Shown here in pieces: positions 35,667-44,687 of a stretch of 64,000 nt of DNA. Origin of the DNA: Aeromonas simiae (GTDB lineage: Bacteria > Pseudomonadota > Gammaproteobacteria > Enterobacterales > Aeromonadaceae); contig NZ_CDBY01000034.1 of NCBI RefSeq assembly GCF_000820125.1, positions 49,648 through 113,647 on the forward strand, given 5' to 3'. The position numbers were made by a program, and so were the translations under genes. Position 1 is the stretch's first letter. Each line of letters opens with the position of its first letter. Below the pieces are notes generated by a model. The model was not told the DNA's origin. It saw only the letters and a program-made list of their open reading frames with translations, and ran no database searches.

Positions 35667-37847
35667 ATGGGCTTTGATGTTGATGAAGATATACTGCAGG
35701 ACTTTCTGGTCGAAGCATCCGAAATCTTGGAGCAACTATCAGAGCAGCTCGTCGAGCTGGAGAAACGCCCTGATGACAGTGCTCTACTGAACGCTATTTT
35801 TCGGGGGTTCCACACAGTTAAAGGTGGTGCAGGCTTCCTTTCATTGACTGAGTTGGTCGACGCTTGCCACGGCGCCGAGAACGTCTTTGACATTCTGCGT
35901 AATGGCAAGCGCCGCGTAACGCCAGAGCTGATGGATGTTATCCTGCAGGCGTTGGATGCCATCAATGGCATGTTCAGCCAGGTGCAAAACCACGAGCCGC
36001 TGAGCCCGGCTTCTGATGACTTGTTGCATGATCTGCATGAACTTTGCAAACCGGAAGGCTCTGAACAGCTGAAAACCGCGTCATTGGGAAGCGAACCTCC
36101 TGTGGTGGAGATGGCCCTTCCTGAGCCGGAACCAGAGCCGGTTGTGGCCGATGTCATGCCGACAACCAGTGGCTCCATTGATGAGATGACGGACGACGAG
36201 TTCGAGCGTCTGCTCGATGAACTGCACGGTAGTAACAAGGCGCCGAGTGCGACCCAGAGCCCAAGCATCGAAGTGAGCAGTAGTGATGTCATCAGTGTCG
36301 ATGAGCACGGAGACATGACGGACGATGAATTTGAGGCGTTGCTGGATCAATTACATGGTAAGGGTCAGCATGGCGGCTCGGTCGTCAATCCACTGCAATC
36401 GGTACAACAGGAAGTCGATCAACTGATCGATGACGATGAGTTCGATCGCCTGCTGGATCAGCTGCATGGTGCCGGGCAGGGGCCAACTGTCAAGAATGAG
36501 GCTCCGGTGATCCAGGCCCCCAGTGTGGCGGCAGCTCCTAAGGTTGAGCCTTCTAAGAAGGCCGAGGTTTCCGCTCCGGTTCCTGCTGCGGCCCCTAAGC
36601 CAGAAAGCAAGGTCGAATCCAAGCCTGTCGCGGCGCCCAAGGCTGCCAGCGAGAGCAAGGACAACAGCGCGCAAGGGGACACCACGGTTCGTGTCGACAC
36701 CAAGACGCTGGATGTCATCATGAACATGGTGGGTGAGCTGGTTCTGGTGCGTAACCGCTTGGTCAGCCTGGGGATTGCTAGCAACGACGAGGATATGTCC
36801 AAGGCCGTTGCCAACCTGGATGTGGTCACAGCCGATCTGCAAGGCGCGGTCATGAAGACCCGCATGCAGCCCATCAAGAAGGTATTTGGCCGTTTCCCAC
36901 GCGTTGTTCGTGACTTGGCCCGCTCCCTGAAAAAAGAGATTGAACTGGTTCTGATCGGAGAAGAGACCGATCTCGACAAGAACCTGGTCGAGGCACTGGC
37001 TGATCCACTGGTGCACTTGGTGCGCAACTCCTGTGACCATGGCGTTGAGATGCCGGATGCTCGTGAAGCGGCGGGCAAGCCACGCAAGGGAACGATCACT
37101 CTGAGTGCCTCCCAGGAGGGGGATCACATCCTGCTCTGTATTGAGGATGATGGCGCCGGTATGGATCCAGAGAGGCTCAAGTCGATCGCCATCGAGCGTG
37201 GGATTCTGGATTCCGATGCCGCTGCGCGCATGAGCGACAACGAAGCCTATAACCTCATTTTTGCTGCTGGTTTCTCAACGAAAAAGGATATTTCTGAGAT
37301 TTCCGGGCGTGGAGTGGGGATGGACGTGGTGAAAACCAGCATCATCCGTCTCAATGGCTCGATTCATATTGACTCGACCAAGGGTAAGGGGACGCGCCTT
37401 GAGATCAAGGTACCGCTCACGCTGGCGATTCTGCCGACCTTGATGGTCGAGGTGGGCAAGCAGACATTTGCCTTGCCATTGAGCTGCGTTAATGAAATTT
37501 TCCATCTGGATCTCAAGAAAGCCAATATGGTGGATGGGCAACTGACCATCATAGTGCGCGACAAGGCTATCCCGCTCTTTTATTTGAAACAGTGGCTGAT
37601 GAAGGGAAATCGTGACCATAAAGCTCGGCAAGATGTGGGACACGTGGTGATCGCCCAAATCGGTATCCAGCAGATTGGTTTTGTCGTGGATAACCTCATC
37701 GGTCAGGAAGAGGTCGTTATTAAGCCTCTCGATAAGTTGCTACAGGGGACGCCTGGTATGGCTGGAGCAACCATTACCAGCGATGGTGGCATTGCTCTCA
37801 TCCTTGATGTACCCAGCTTGCTCAAGACCTATGCTCGCCGGCACTGA
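35667..37847 (+). CDS. cheA: Chemotaxis histidine kinase CheA
   Basis: Core kinase of the chemotaxis array. 726 residues. The P1 phosphotransfer domain has phospho-histidine H49 (FRGFHTVKGGAGF). A long linker (~130-337) follows. Then come P3 dimerisation from ~338, the P4 ATPase (VHLVRNSCDHGVE, DDGAGMD, GRGVGMDVV) and the P5 CheW-like domain. No ferredoxin-like P2 domain is recognisable; the linker instead holds three copies of a DDEF..LL..LHG motif. In Vibrio CheA this part of the protein is the region reported to contact ParP. Confidence 0.96.
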   Translation: MGFDVDEDILQDFLVEASEILEQLSEQLVELEKRPDDSALLNAIFRGFHTVKGGAGFLSLTELVDACHGAENVFDILRNGKRRVTPELMDVILQALDAINGMFSQVQNHEPLSPASDDLLHDLHELCKPEGSEQLKTASLGSEPPVVEMALPEPEPEPVVADVMPTTSGSIDEMTDDEFERLLDELHGSNKAPSATQSPSIEVSSSDVISVDEHGDMTDDEFEALLDQLHGKGQHGGSVVNPLQSVQQEVDQLIDDDEFDRLLDQLHGAGQGPTVKNEAPVIQAPSVAAAPKVEPSKKAEVSAPVPAAAPKPESKVESKPVAAPKAASESKDNSAQGDTTVRVDTKTLDVIMNMVGELVLVRNRLVSLGIASNDEDMSKAVANLDVVTADLQGAVMKTRMQPIKKVFGRFPRVVRDLARSLKKEIELVLIGEETDLDKNLVEALADPLVHLVRNSCDHGVEMPDAREAAGKPRKGTITLSASQEGDHILLCIEDDGAGMDPERLKSIAIERGILDSDAAARMSDNEAYNLIFAAGFSTKKDISEISGRGVGMDVVKTSIIRLNGSIHIDSTKGKGTRLEIKVPLTLAILPTLMVEVGKQTFALPLSCVNEIFHLDLKKANMVDGQLTIIVRDKAIPLFYLKQWLMKGNRDHKARQDVGHVVIAQIGIQQIGFVVDNLIGQEEVVIKPLDKLLQGTPGMAGATITSDGGIALILDVPSLLKTYARRH
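36186..36470 (+). repeat. Three DDEF-LL-LHG motif repeats inside CheA
   Basis: Residues 174-188 (MTDDEFERLLDELHG), 217-231 (MTDDEFEALLDQLHG) and 254-268 (IDDDEFDRLLDQLHG) are spaced 43 and 37 residues apart in an otherwise Pro/Ser/Gln linker. The codons differ between copies, so the similarity is selected at protein level rather than being a recent DNA duplication. Confidence 0.95.
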
Positions 37848-37882
37848 TGCCGGCAGCAAGATCAAGGGGTTAAAAAAGAATA

Positions 37883-38986
37883 ATGGCAGTAAAAGTACTG
37901 GTAGTAGATGACTCCAGCTTCTTCCGTCGCCGTGTTAGCGAGATCATCAATCAAGATCCGGCTTTGACGGTTATCGACACTGCACGAGATGGGCAAGAGG
38001 CGGTGGATAAAGCCATCGCCTTGCGCCCTGACGTCATCACCATGGACATAGAAATGCCGGTGCTTGACGGGATCAGTGCGGTTCGCGAGATCATGGCCAA
38101 GAACCCGACCCCCATTCTGATGTTCTCTTCCTTGACCCATGAGGGCGCTAAAGCCACCCTTGATGCGCTCGATGCAGGGGCGCTTGATTTCTTGCCCAAG
38201 AAGTTTGAAGACATCGCCCGTGACAAGGAAGAGGCGGTCAACCTGTTGCAGCAGCGTGTCAAAGCGATTGCCCGCAAGCGTTTCATGCTCTCTGCATTTC
38301 GCACTAGAAGTGCCGGCGAGCCCTCACCCGTTCTTAACAAGCGCGAACCACCCGTAGAAAGACCCGTGGCTCGCCCCAGCGTCCCGTCCGTGTTTAAGCG
38401 CTCAGGGAAGACGTATCAGCTGGTGGCTATCGGCACCTCCACGGGGGGCCCCGTGGCGTTACAGAATATCTTGACCCAATTGCCTGCGGATTTTCCCCAC
38501 CCGATTTTGCTTATCCAACACATGCCATCGACGTTTACTGCGGCGTTTGCTGCCCGTCTCAACGGGTTGTGCAAAATCGGCGTGAAAGAGGCGGCTGATG
38601 GTGATGTGCTGCGCCAAGGTCAGGCCTATTTGGCTCCTGGTGGCAAACAGATGCTGGTTGAGGGAAGGGGAAGCCACGCTCGCCTGCGTATTATCGACGG
38701 TAATGACAAGGTCAATTACAAGCCCTGTGTCGATATTACCTTTGCCTCCGTGGCCAAGTCTTTTGGCGATAAGGTGCTGGCGATCGTGCTGACGGGCATG
38801 GGGGCCGATGGGCGCGATGGCGCTCGTCTGCTCAAGGAGCAAGGCGCCACCATTTGGGCGCAGGATGAGGCCAGTTGTGTGGTCTACGGCATGCCTCAGG
38901 CGGTAGCCAAAGCAGGTCTTTCCAGTGAGTCGTTGCCGCTGGATCGCATTGCTCAGTGCATGTTGGTTGAACTGGGGCGCCAATGA
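37883..38986 (+). CDS. cheB: Chemotaxis methylesterase/glutamine deamidase CheB
   Basis: Demethylates and deamidates chemoreceptors for adaptation. 367 residues: a receiver domain with phospho-acceptor D55, a linker, and a methylesterase domain with catalytic triad S186 (GTSTGGP), H213 (QHMPSTF) and D309 (TGMGADG). The stop overlaps the next ATG (ATGA), so the stator gene is probably co-translated. Confidence 0.97.
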   Translation: MAVKVLVVDDSSFFRRRVSEIINQDPALTVIDTARDGQEAVDKAIALRPDVITMDIEMPVLDGISAVREIMAKNPTPILMFSSLTHEGAKATLDALDAGALDFLPKKFEDIARDKEEAVNLLQQRVKAIARKRFMLSAFRTRSAGEPSPVLNKREPPVERPVARPSVPSVFKRSGKTYQLVAIGTSTGGPVALQNILTQLPADFPHPILLIQHMPSTFTAAFAARLNGLCKIGVKEAADGDVLRQGQAYLAPGGKQMLVEGRGSHARLRIIDGNDKVNYKPCVDITFASVAKSFGDKVLAIVLTGMGADGRDGARLLKEQGATIWAQDEASCVVYGMPQAVAKAGLSSESLPLDRIAQCMLVELGRQ

Positions 38987-39723
38987 TCGGTTGGGCGGGA
39001 CTGTTGTTGGCCCTTGGCTGTATCGCCTTGGCCCAGCGTTGGCATGGTGGCAGCCTGCTCACTCTGCTCGATGGTCCTGCCTTTCTTATTGTGGTTGGCG
39101 GCACCTTGGGGGCCGTCATACTGCAGACTCCCACGCGTTATTTGAAACAAGCGGTCGTTCAGCTCGGTTGGCTGTTTCGCCCGGAGCCGCTCGATCTGGC
39201 TTCCCAGGCGCAGCGGCTTGAGGCGTGGGCGCTGCGTGGCCGCCAATATGGTTTGCTCGCCCTGGAGGAGCTGTCCGATCAGGAGAGCGAACCCTTCACC
39301 CGTAAGGGACTGACTATGTTGGTCGACGGCGTAGAGATAGAGCACATGCGTGAGCTGCTTGAAGCCGAGATCACCATTGAGCAGGAGCGCAACGAGCATG
39401 GCGCCAGAGTGTTCGAGTCCCTGGGGGGTTACAGTCCGACCATCGGCATCATAGGTGCTGTCATGGGGCTAATTCAGGCGATGTTTAGTCTGGAAGCGCC
39501 CGCTGAGTTGGGGGCTGGCATTGCCGTTGCCTTTGTCGCCACCATCTATGGGGTTGGGTTGGCCAATCTGTTCTATCTCCCGGTAGCCAATCGGCTGCGA
39601 ACTCTTCACTATCACCAAGCCCTGTTTCAGGAGATGACCCTGGAGGGATTGCTCGGTATTGCGCACGGCGACAATGCGACCCAGTTGCGGCGGCGACTGC
39701 AGATCTATCTGCAAGGGGAGTAA
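38983..39723 (+). CDS. motC: MotA-type flagellar stator subunit (MotC-like)
   Basis: MotA/TolQ/ExbB-family ion-channel subunit, 246 residues with four hydrophobic segments. [12 protein letters not shown] and [17 protein letters not shown], then [19 protein letters not shown], are the family's pore-lining helices. Position between cheB and a ParA gene matches Pseudomonas motC (cheYZAB-motCD-parC-parP-cheW). The Aeromonas PomAB stators are encoded elsewhere, so this would be an accessory pair. The ion used cannot be read from sequence with confidence. Confidence 0.88.
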   Translation: MIGWAGLLLALGCIALAQRWHGGSLLTLLDGPAFLIVVGGTLGAVILQTPTRYLKQAVVQLGWLFRPEPLDLASQAQRLEAWALRGRQYGLLALEELSDQESEPFTRKGLTMLVDGVEIEHMRELLEAEITIEQERNEHGARVFESLGGYSPTIGIIGAVMGLIQAMFSLEAPAELGAGIAVAFVATIYGVGLANLFYLPVANRLRTLHYHQALFQEMTLEGLLGIAHGDNATQLRRRLQIYLQGE

Positions 39724-39724
39724 C

Positions 39725-40645
39725 ATGCGTCGTCGCCACCGCCTGCAGCTTAAGGGGCGCGAGCATCTGGATCGCTGGCTGATCTCGTATGCCGATTATA
39801 TGACGCTCATCTTTGCACTCTTTGTCGTGCTCTACTCGGTTGCTGTGGTCGACAAGGAGAAGTACCGCAGTGTGATCGATGGCCTCTCACAGGCCTTCAG
39901 CCAGCAGCAACCGCCCAGTAATGGATTGCTTGACGGGGTAGGCAGCCACTTGCTTGACTCCGCATCTGCGGCGGCGCCGGCCACCTTGCTCGACTCTGCC
40001 ACCACTTCTCAGGCTCCTGACTCCATCATCATGCAGCGACAAGATGGCGCATCTCTTGCAGAGATTGATGCACAGCTTGGACTTGCCGTCGGTGCACTGG
40101 TGGAGGCGGGCTTGGTCAAGATCAATCGCGATGACGAATGGTTGACCATTGAACTCAGTGCCGGCCTGTTGTTTGCCAGCGGCAGTGCCACGTTAGGTCG
40201 CAATGCGCCGGATGTGATTGCGGCAGTCTCAAGAATTTTAAAACCGGTCGATAACTATATAAGAGTGCGTGGTTATACGGATAACCAACAGATAAACAAT
40301 GAAATTTTTCACTCCAACTGGCAGTTGTCTGCGGCCAGGGCTGGTGCGGTGTTGGAGTCACTGATGGCGCTGGGTATCGACCCGCATCGCTTGGCGATGG
40401 AGGCCTATGGTGAGTTTTCTCCTTGGAGCGACAACCGCAGCGAGCAGGGGAGGGCACAGAATCGTAAGGTGGTGATCGCGCTTTCACGCTATGCCTGGGT
40501 TGCGCCCTTGGCTGAGCGCCAGGTGAAGGAAAACACTTCCGCCACTGAACCGATGGTTCCGGTGACCGAGCCAAATGAGCAGGACATCAAGGTAATTACG
40601 CTCCCCAGTGGGGGCATACGCATAACGACAAGAAAGGAACCATGA
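39725..40645 (+). CDS. motD: MotB-type stator subunit (MotD-like)
   Basis: Peptidoglycan-anchored stator partner, 306 residues. The single membrane helix carries the essential ion-binding aspartate D24 (LISYADYMTLIFALFVV). The plug/linker region is long and Ala/Ser-rich. A C-terminal OmpA-like domain (IRVRGYTDNQQIN, then AYGEFSPWSDNRSEQGRAQNRKV) binds the wall. ATG 39725 lies one base after the motC stop; an upstream in-frame ATG lies inside motC. Confidence 0.88.
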   Translation: MRRRHRLQLKGREHLDRWLISYADYMTLIFALFVVLYSVAVVDKEKYRSVIDGLSQAFSQQQPPSNGLLDGVGSHLLDSASAAAPATLLDSATTSQAPDSIIMQRQDGASLAEIDAQLGLAVGALVEAGLVKINRDDEWLTIELSAGLLFASGSATLGRNAPDVIAAVSRILKPVDNYIRVRGYTDNQQINNEIFHSNWQLSAARAGAVLESLMALGIDPHRLAMEAYGEFSPWSDNRSEQGRAQNRKVVIALSRYAWVAPLAERQVKENTSATEPMVPVTEPNEQDIKVITLPSGGIRITTRKEP

Positions 40646-40646
40646 C

Positions 40647-41441
40647 GTGAGAGTGTGGACGGTGGCCAACCAGAAAGGAGGAGTCGGCAAGACGACGACA
40701 GTTGTTTCGCTGGCCGGCATTCTTGCTCAGCGTGGCAAGCGGGTGCTGCTCATCGATACCGACCCGCACGCTTCGCTCACCGCCTATCTGGATTATGATT
40801 CGGATGGGTTGGATGCCACCCTGTACGAGTTGTTTCAAGCACCGCGCCCGAGTGCGGAGCTGGTCAAAGAGATAACCCTCAAGACCAAGTTTGAGAATAT
40901 CCACCTGCTCCCCGCCTCCATCACCTTGGCAACCCTGGATCGCATCATGGGTAACCGTGAGGGCATGGGGTTGGTGCTCAAGCGCGCGTTGCTGCAAATT
41001 CAAGATCAATACGACTACGCCATCATCGACTGCCCACCAGTGCTGGGGGTGATGATGGTCAATGCGGTGGCGGCCAGTGACCGCATACTGGTGCCTGTGC
41101 AGACGGAGTTCCTGGCGCTCAAGGGGCTCGAGCGGATGATGAAAACGTTCGAGATCATGCAGCGCTCTAAAAAAGAGGGGTTCAAGTACACCATAGTGCC
41201 GACCATGTTTGACAAGCGGACTCGAGCCTCACTGATGACGCTCAAATCCGTCAAGGAGCAGTATGGCGAGGCGGTCTGGCCGTCTGTGATCCCCATCGAC
41301 ACTAAGTTCCGTGATGCCAGCCTGCTGCATGTGCCTCCCTCTATTTATGCACCGGGTAGCCGCGGTACCTATGCCTATCAGACGCTGTTGCAATTTCTGG
41401 ATGCGTTAGAGAAGAAAGAGCAACTGGAGAGGGCGCCATGA
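40647..41441 (+). CDS. parC: ParA-like ATPase ParC (polar localisation of chemotaxis arrays)
   Basis: ParA/Soj-type ATPase, 264 residues. The Walker A is NQKGGVGKTTT near the N-terminus, with DTDPHASLTAYL and DCPPVLGVMM following. In Vibrio and Pseudomonas the gene between cheB/motD and parP-cheW recruits chemotaxis arrays to the pole. The start is GTG 40647; the ATG five bases upstream runs into a stop. There is no parB or parS nearby, arguing against a plasmid-partition role. Confidence 0.88.
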   Translation: MRVWTVANQKGGVGKTTTVVSLAGILAQRGKRVLLIDTDPHASLTAYLDYDSDGLDATLYELFQAPRPSAELVKEITLKTKFENIHLLPASITLATLDRIMGNREGMGLVLKRALLQIQDQYDYAIIDCPPVLGVMMVNAVAASDRILVPVQTEFLALKGLERMMKTFEIMQRSKKEGFKYTIVPTMFDKRTRASLMTLKSVKEQYGEAVWPSVIPIDTKFRDASLLHVPPSIYAPGSRGTYAYQTLLQFLDALEKKEQLERAP

Positions 41442-42286
41442 GAGAGTCGACCCAATACCGCACCATGGATGATTACTTCCACGCCTTGCTGTTGGAAGAG
41501 CCTCTGCCTGAGCCTGAATTGCAGCCGTTACCGCAGCCTGCTGCCGAGCCGTTACTGGCTGCGCGTCCCTATCTGGAGGAGCCCTCCCGCATAGAGCGGC
41601 TCTCCGATCTACTGGCCCAGGTGGGGCAGGTTCAAGATGAGATGGAGGTGATCGCCCACCAAGAGGTGGAGGCCTTCAACATCGATGTGGCCACGACCAT
41701 TGCCGTTGCCGAGACGCAGGCTGTTGTCGAGTCTACCGTCGTCGAGCCTGAAGTGGTGCCCGCTTCGGTGGTGGAGCCGGAGGTCGCTGTGCAGACCACG
41801 CTCGTGGAGAGTGCTGCCGCCCCGACGGCGTGGCGCAATATTGAGCCTGGCCATGAGTTTCAAGCGCTCTTTTTTGAGGTGGCGGGCGTGATGTTCGCAG
41901 TGCCTTTGACCGAGCTTGGGGGGATCCACCGGCTGGGGGAAGTCACGTCACTGTTTGGGCAGGCGCCGTGGTTTCGGGGCATCATGACTCAGCGTGAGAA
42001 GAAACTCAGTGTGGTGGATACCGCCCAGTGGGTCATGCCGGATGAGGATCACAGCGCCTTGGCGCCTTATCAGTACCTTATCATGCTGGGGGATTCGAGC
42101 TGGGGGCTCTCTTGCCACCATCTCAAGGGGACAGAGAAGCTGCGCAGTGATCAGATCAAGTGGCGCCATCAGGAGGGCAAGCGCCCTTGGTTGGCGGGCA
42201 TGGTCAAAGATAAGAGGTGTGCTCTGCTGCATGTTCACGAGCTGCTACGTCTGCTCGATCGCGGCGTTAATATCGATGGGCGCTGA
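41438..42286 (+). CDS. parP: ParP, CheW-domain polar array anchor
   Basis: 282 residues: an N-terminal short motif MDDYFHALLLEE (10-21), an acidic, Pro/Val-rich linker, and a C-terminal CheW-like domain (~140-275; FQALFFEVAGVMFAVPLTELGGI). In Vibrio, ParP links ParC to CheA and array cores. The N-terminal motif shares DD.F.ALL with the CheA repeats. It overlaps parC by 4 bases (ATGA). Confidence 0.85.
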   Translation: MRESTQYRTMDDYFHALLLEEPLPEPELQPLPQPAAEPLLAARPYLEEPSRIERLSDLLAQVGQVQDEMEVIAHQEVEAFNIDVATTIAVAETQAVVESTVVEPEVVPASVVEPEVAVQTTLVESAAAPTAWRNIEPGHEFQALFFEVAGVMFAVPLTELGGIHRLGEVTSLFGQAPWFRGIMTQREKKLSVVDTAQWVMPDEDHSALAPYQYLIMLGDSSWGLSCHHLKGTEKLRSDQIKWRHQEGKRPWLAGMVKDKRCALLHVHELLRLLDRGVNIDGR

Positions 42287-42345
42287 GTTCCAGTTGTTTT
42301 ATTGCTAGTTTTACTAACACCCCTTTTATATTGAGGAACGGGATT

Positions 42346-42834
42346 ATGAGCGAAAAGCGTAATGTTGCACAGAATCTGGCGGAAGACGAGGTGTTGCAAT
42401 GGGTGACCTTCCAGCTGGAGAACGAGACCTACGGCATCAACGTGATGCAGGTACAAGAGGTGCTTCGTTATACCGAGATCGCCCCGGTGCCTGGTGCCCC
42501 TGACTATGTGCTGGGGATCATCAACCTGCGCGGCAATGTGGTCACCGTGATCGACACTCGCTCCCGCTTTGGGCTGCCGCCTGTTGAAGTGAGCGAAAAC
42601 TCCCGTATCGTCATTATCGAAGCGGAAAAGCAGGTCATTGGTATCATGGTCGACAGCGTGGCTGAGGTGGTTTATCTTCGAGCCTCTGAAATCGACGTGG
42701 CACCTTCGGTGGGTACTGAAGAGAGTGCCAAGTTTATCCAGGGTGTCAGTAATCGTGATGGTCAACTGTTGATTCTGGTTGATCTCAACAAGTTACTGAG
42801 TGATGAAGAGTGGGATGATATTGGTTCACTCTAA
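42346..42834 (+). CDS. cheW: Chemotaxis adaptor CheW
   Basis: Couples CheA to receptors. 162 residues of standard CheW fold (WVTFQLENETYGINVMQVQEVL, GIINLRGNVVTVIDTRSRFG). MSEKRNVAQNL at 42346 with GAGGAACGG upstream is preferred over a TTG 15 bases earlier. A 59-base gap separates it from parP. Confidence 0.97.
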   Translation: MSEKRNVAQNLAEDEVLQWVTFQLENETYGINVMQVQEVLRYTEIAPVPGAPDYVLGIINLRGNVVTVIDTRSRFGLPPVEVSENSRIVIIEAEKQVIGIMVDSVAEVVYLRASEIDVAPSVGTEESAKFIQGVSNRDGQLLILVDLNKLLSDEEWDDIGSL

Positions 42835-42843
42835 GGATTGGCG

Positions 42844-43248
42844 GTGATTTCTTTAATTCAATGGTTAGCCCTGGTGTTGGCCCTCTTTGCGCTAGGGTGC
42901 TGTGTTGGGGTTTGGCTCGGGCTCAAACGCAACAAAAAGCAGGCTGAAGAGGAGAGGGACGTGTTATTGGGTCGCGTGGAGAGCATGCGCAAGCAGCTCA
43001 CCGAGATCCATGCAGGCTCCATTGGTATGGGGCAGCGCCTGCAAGGCATGGAAGGGCATATCCAGCATTTGCAGGATAGCCAGCAGGAGCTGCAACTGCT
43101 TGAACCCGAGCGTCGCCTGTACAGCCGCGCCGCCAAGATGGTGGAGCTGGGCGCCGATGTGGAAGAGCTGATGGCCGAGTGCGAGTTGCCCAAGGCCGAG
43201 GCGGAGCTACTCATCTCCCTGCGCAAGGGCAGTCAGCGCAAAGAATAG
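42844..43248 (+). CDS. DUF2802 membrane-anchored coiled-coil protein
   Basis: 134 residues with an N-terminal membrane span (ISLIQWLALVLALFALGCCVGVWLGL, about 2-27), a Gln/Glu-rich coiled coil (~35-95), and a short C-terminal helix-turn-helix-like segment with LGADVEELMAECELPKAEAELLISL. This matches DUF2802, which repeatedly follows cheW in polar flagellates but has no known role. GTG 42844 with AAGGA six bases before is the likely start; a TTG six bases earlier is an alternative. Confidence 0.8.
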   Translation: MISLIQWLALVLALFALGCCVGVWLGLKRNKKQAEEERDVLLGRVESMRKQLTEIHAGSIGMGQRLQGMEGHIQHLQDSQQELQLLEPERRLYSRAAKMVELGADVEELMAECELPKAEAELLISLRKGSQRKE

Positions 43249-43256
43249 ACAGGGCC

Positions 43257-43280
43257 AGGAACGCGAAGGAAGGCGTTCCT
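43257..43280 (+). terminator. Hairpin closing the chemotaxis unit
   Basis: An 8-bp stem (AGGAACGC / GCGTTCCT) with an 8-base loop starts 8 bases after the DUF2802 stop. The downstream sequence is pyrimidine-rich but lacks a T-run. Confidence 0.55.
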
Positions 43281-43383
43281 AGGCTGCCTCCTCACTTTCT
43301 ACCTCTTTCCCTCTGTTGTGGGAAAAGACCCGTCCGCTTCTTGTGGTACACTGCCGCAGCCTTTGCCAACAGACAGAAAGACC

Positions 43384-44019
43384 ATGCTCGACGCTCACCA
43401 ACTGACCTGTGTCCGGGAAGAGAGGACGCTGTTCGAGTCACTCTCGTTTCGGGTGCTACCCGGTGACATCGTCCAGATTGAAGGGCCAAATGGGGCGGGT
43501 AAGACCAGCCTGTTGCGGCTGCTCACCGGCCTTTCGCTCCCGTTTGAGGGGCACGTCTCCTGGCGAGGGGAGGATATCCGCCGCTGCCGCGACGACTTCC
43601 ATGCCAGTTTGCTCTATCTCGGCCACCATCCCGGCACCAAGGCTAACCTGACGGCCTACGAGAACCTCGCTTTCTATCAGCAGATCCACCATCGCCACGA
43701 GCCGCGCGATCTCTGGCAGGTGCTGGCCAAAGTGGGGCTGGCGGGCTTTGAAGAGACGCCGTGTGCCCAACTCTCGGCGGGCCAGCAGCGTCGGGTGGCC
43801 TTGGCCCGCCTGTGGCTGAGCGAACAGCCGGCCCTGTGGATCCTCGATGAACCCTTCACCGCCATCGACAAGCAGGGGGTCGGGGTGCTTGAGCAGCTGT
43901 TTATCGAGCATGCCGAGCGCGGTGGCATGGTGGTGCTGACCACCCACCAGGATCTCCACCTCAGCCAGGATCGCTTGCGGCGAATCCATCTGGGTGATGC
44001 GATGCGGGGGGCCGCCTGA
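43384..44019 (+). CDS. ccmA: Cytochrome c maturation ABC ATPase CcmA
   Basis: ATPase that powers release of holo-CcmE from CcmC. 211 residues with Walker [13 protein letters not shown] signature LSAGQQRRV and Walker B LWILDEP. The frame is open to 43318, but [14 protein letters not shown] matches known CcmA starts. First gene of ccmABCDEFGHI; the stop overlaps ccmB by one base (TGATG). Confidence 0.97.
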   Translation: MLDAHQLTCVREERTLFESLSFRVLPGDIVQIEGPNGAGKTSLLRLLTGLSLPFEGHVSWRGEDIRRCRDDFHASLLYLGHHPGTKANLTAYENLAFYQQIHHRHEPRDLWQVLAKVGLAGFEETPCAQLSAGQQRRVALARLWLSEQPALWILDEPFTAIDKQGVGVLEQLFIEHAERGGMVVLTTHQDLHLSQDRLRRIHLGDAMRGAA

Positions 44020-44687
44020 TGCTGCATGCCTTTAGCCAGGTGGTGCGCCGCGAGCTGCGCATGGCCCTGCGGCAACGCTCGGAGATCCTCAATCCCCTCT
44101 GGTTCTTTCTCATCGTCATCACCCTGTTTCCACTCGGGATAGGGCCCGAGCCGGCCCTGTTGGCGCGCATTGCTCCCGGCATCATCTGGGTCGCGGCCCT
44201 GCTCTCGGCCATGCTCGCCCTCGAGCGGCTGTTTCGCGATGATTTTGCCGACGGAGCCCTCGAGCAGTTGATGCTGATGCCTGCGCCACTCGGGGTGCTG
44301 GCACTGGGTAAGGTGCTGGCCCACTGGCTGCTGACCGGCCTGCCCCTGCTGCTGCTCTCGCCGCTGATCGCGCTGCTGCTCTCCCTTGATCTGCGTACCT
44401 GGCAGGCGGTGGCGCTGACGTTGCTGCTCGGCACCCCGGTGCTGAGCCTGCTCGGGGCGGTCGGGGTCGCGCTGACCGTGGGGCTGTGCCGTGGTGGTGT
44501 GCTGCTGAGCCTGCTCATTTTGCCGCTCTATGTCCCTGTGCTCATCTTCGCCACCTCGGCCATCGATGCCGCCGGCATGGGGCTGCCCTACAGCGGTCAG
44601 CTCGCGATTCTCGGCGCCCTGTTGCTGGGGGCCCTGACCCTGACCCCGCTGGCGGTGGCGGCCGCGCTGCGGGTGAGCATGAACTGA
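44019..44687 (+). CDS. ccmB: Heme exporter membrane protein CcmB
   Basis: Six-helix membrane partner of CcmA, 222 residues (E. coli 220). VVRRELRMALRQRSEILNPLWFFLIV is the conserved start, and the pattern of Leu-rich helices is normal. Its coupling to ccmA is by a one-base overlap. The 120 bases to ccmC contain a hairpin (44757-44777). Confidence 0.95.
   Translation: MLHAFSQVVRRELRMALRQRSEILNPLWFFLIVITLFPLGIGPEPALLARIAPGIIWVAALLSAMLALERLFRDDFADGALEQLMLMPAPLGVLALGKVLAHWLLTGLPLLLLSPLIALLLSLDLRTWQAVALTLLLGTPVLSLLGAVGVALTVGLCRGGVLLSLLILPLYVPVLIFATSAIDAAGMGLPYSGQLAILGALLLGALTLTPLAVAAALRVSMN

Noticed and set aside
40647..41441. ParA-like gene as a sign of plasmid or genomic-island partition
   Set aside because: No parB, parS, integrase or composition break; the cheB-stator-ParA-ParP-cheW order identifies it as chemotaxis ParC.
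43318..43383. Longer N-terminus for CcmA
   Set aside because: The extra residues do not match CcmA proteins and would run through the presumed promoter/leader; MLDAHQLT at 43384 fits the family.
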